Positions 6,456 to 6,553 of a DNA stretch of 6,553 nt are shown one piece after another. Position 1 is the first letter of the stretch, and every line of letters starts with the position of its first letter. Under the pieces are notes generated by a model. That model had not been told where the DNA came from, made no database searches, and saw nothing but the letters and a program-made list of their open reading frames with translations. Source of the DNA: Candidatus Omnitrophota bacterium (lineage in GTDB: Bacteria > Omnitrophota > Gorgyraeia > Zapsychrales > Zapsychraceae); NCBI GenBank assembly GCA_029567025.1, contig JAKQLT010000138.1:1-6553 (forward strand), given 5' to 3'. Both the position numbers and the translations under genes were made by a program.

Positions 6456-6483
6456 AAGGCTCCAATAAAAAGGAGGCTTATTC
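6452..6483 (+). promoter_or_regulatory. Hairpin hiding the transposase ribosome-binding site
   Basis: The arms GAATAAGGCTCC (6452-6463) and GGAGGCTTATTC (6472-6483) pair in 11 of 12 positions, with one G-G mismatch, around an 8-base loop. The right arm holds most of the AGGAGG of the transposase gene. RNA entering from outside the element would contain both arms and mask translation. RNA from the native promoter starts near 6462, lacks nearly all of the left arm and stays open. This matches the known protection of IS10 and IS50 transposase from read-through expression; its action here is inferred. Confidence 0.7.
6471..6476 (+). promoter_or_regulatory. Ribosome-binding site of the IS transposase
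   Basis: AGGAGG lies 8 bases before ATG 6485. Its last five bases are in the right arm of the 6452-6483 hairpin. Confidence 0.8.
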
Positions 6484-6484
6484 A

Positions 6485-6553
6485 ATGCAAAAACGTAAAT
6501 GGACCAGTCAACAAAAACTTCAAATTGTACTAGAAGGCTTATCCGGCCAAATC
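6485..6553 (+). CDS. IS3-family OrfA-type transposase, N-terminal 23 codons only
   Basis: The visible residues include MQKRKWTSQQKLQIVLEGL. They match the start of IS3-family OrfA proteins (HTH_Tnp_1, PF01527), in which a basic-Trp stretch leads into the first helix of the DNA-binding helix-turn-helix that recognises the element's ends. The strong Shine-Dalgarno and promoter upstream support the start. In the usual IS3 layout OrfA would be 90-110 residues, followed by OrfB with the DDE domain reached by -1 frameshifting; none of that is in view. Some stand-alone transposases share this N-terminus, so the subgroup is not fixed. Confidence 0.75.
   Translation, partial: MQKRKWTSQQKLQIVLEGLSGQI

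Larger units (their letters stand above)
6320..6553 (+). mobile_element. Left end of an IS3-type insertion sequence (continues past window)
   Basis: The element is inferred from the transposase start at 6485 and from the sequence beginning TGTAGTACAGGGAC at 6320, which has the 5'-TG terminus usual for IS3-family inverted repeats. Just left of it the reading frame of a minus-strand gene stops being continuous. The right end, the matching inverted repeat and a 3-4 bp target duplication (TGA or CTGA precede the TG) are out of view, so the boundary is good only to a few bases. Bases 6320-6426 hold no gene; a consensus TTGACA at 6394-6399 has no -10 at proper spacing. Confidence 0.65.

Noticed and set aside
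1..6553. CRISPR array, tRNA, rRNA or riboswitch
   Set aside because: No regularly spaced direct repeats, cloverleaf or conserved riboswitch core was seen on either strand.

Overview
The window comes from an AT-rich bacterial chromosome. It carries mostly housekeeping genes on the left and a small accessory region cut by an insertion sequence on the right. The taxon cannot be fixed from these genes. The LysM/L,D-transpeptidase architecture and the gene mix would fit an uncultured diderm lineage such as the PVC/Omnitrophota type, but this is a weak inference.

Left half (1-3156, minus strand): a tight four-gene run, read right to left. It starts with a small divergent-PAP2 (YuiD/DUF212) membrane protein, then a membrane-anchored LysM L,D-transpeptidase, then accA (acetyl-CoA carboxyltransferase alpha), then rlmN (23S rRNA A2503 / tRNA A37 methyltransferase), which runs off the left edge. 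Spacings of 31, 23 and 7 bases, with one stop codon lying inside the next ribosome-binding site, suggest one transcript. The run joins lipid-phosphate-type, peptidoglycan and fatty-acid functions with a translation-fidelity enzyme.

Middle (3157-4887): a divergent intergenic region of about 100-150 bases holds overlapping TATAAT boxes and a perfect 8-bp inverted repeat. It separates the run from a plus-strand comM/yifB gene for the AAA+ helicase that promotes branch migration in natural transformation. comM ends at a hairpin plus T-tract that also separates it from the convergent genes to its right.

Right part (4888-6553): a minus-strand pair of genes I do not recognise. One is a 308-residue protein with an N-terminal membrane hairpin; the other is a 135-residue protein with four spaced cysteines and a C-terminal membrane segment. 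Just upstream of the pair is the 3' remnant of a third gene. Its reading frame is lost close to a 5'-TGTAGTACAGGG end that I take to be the left end of an IS3-type insertion sequence. The first 23 codons of the element's OrfA-like transposase lie at the right edge. Its leader has a good promoter (TTAACA-N17-TAGAAT) and a 12-base-arm hairpin that covers the transposase ribosome-binding site. The predicted native start point falls inside the left arm. Read-through RNA, but not native RNA, should therefore hide the start site, which is the logic known from IS10 and IS50.

The most interesting points are this anti-read-through leader, the gene interrupted by the element, and the two unknown membrane proteins downstream of it.
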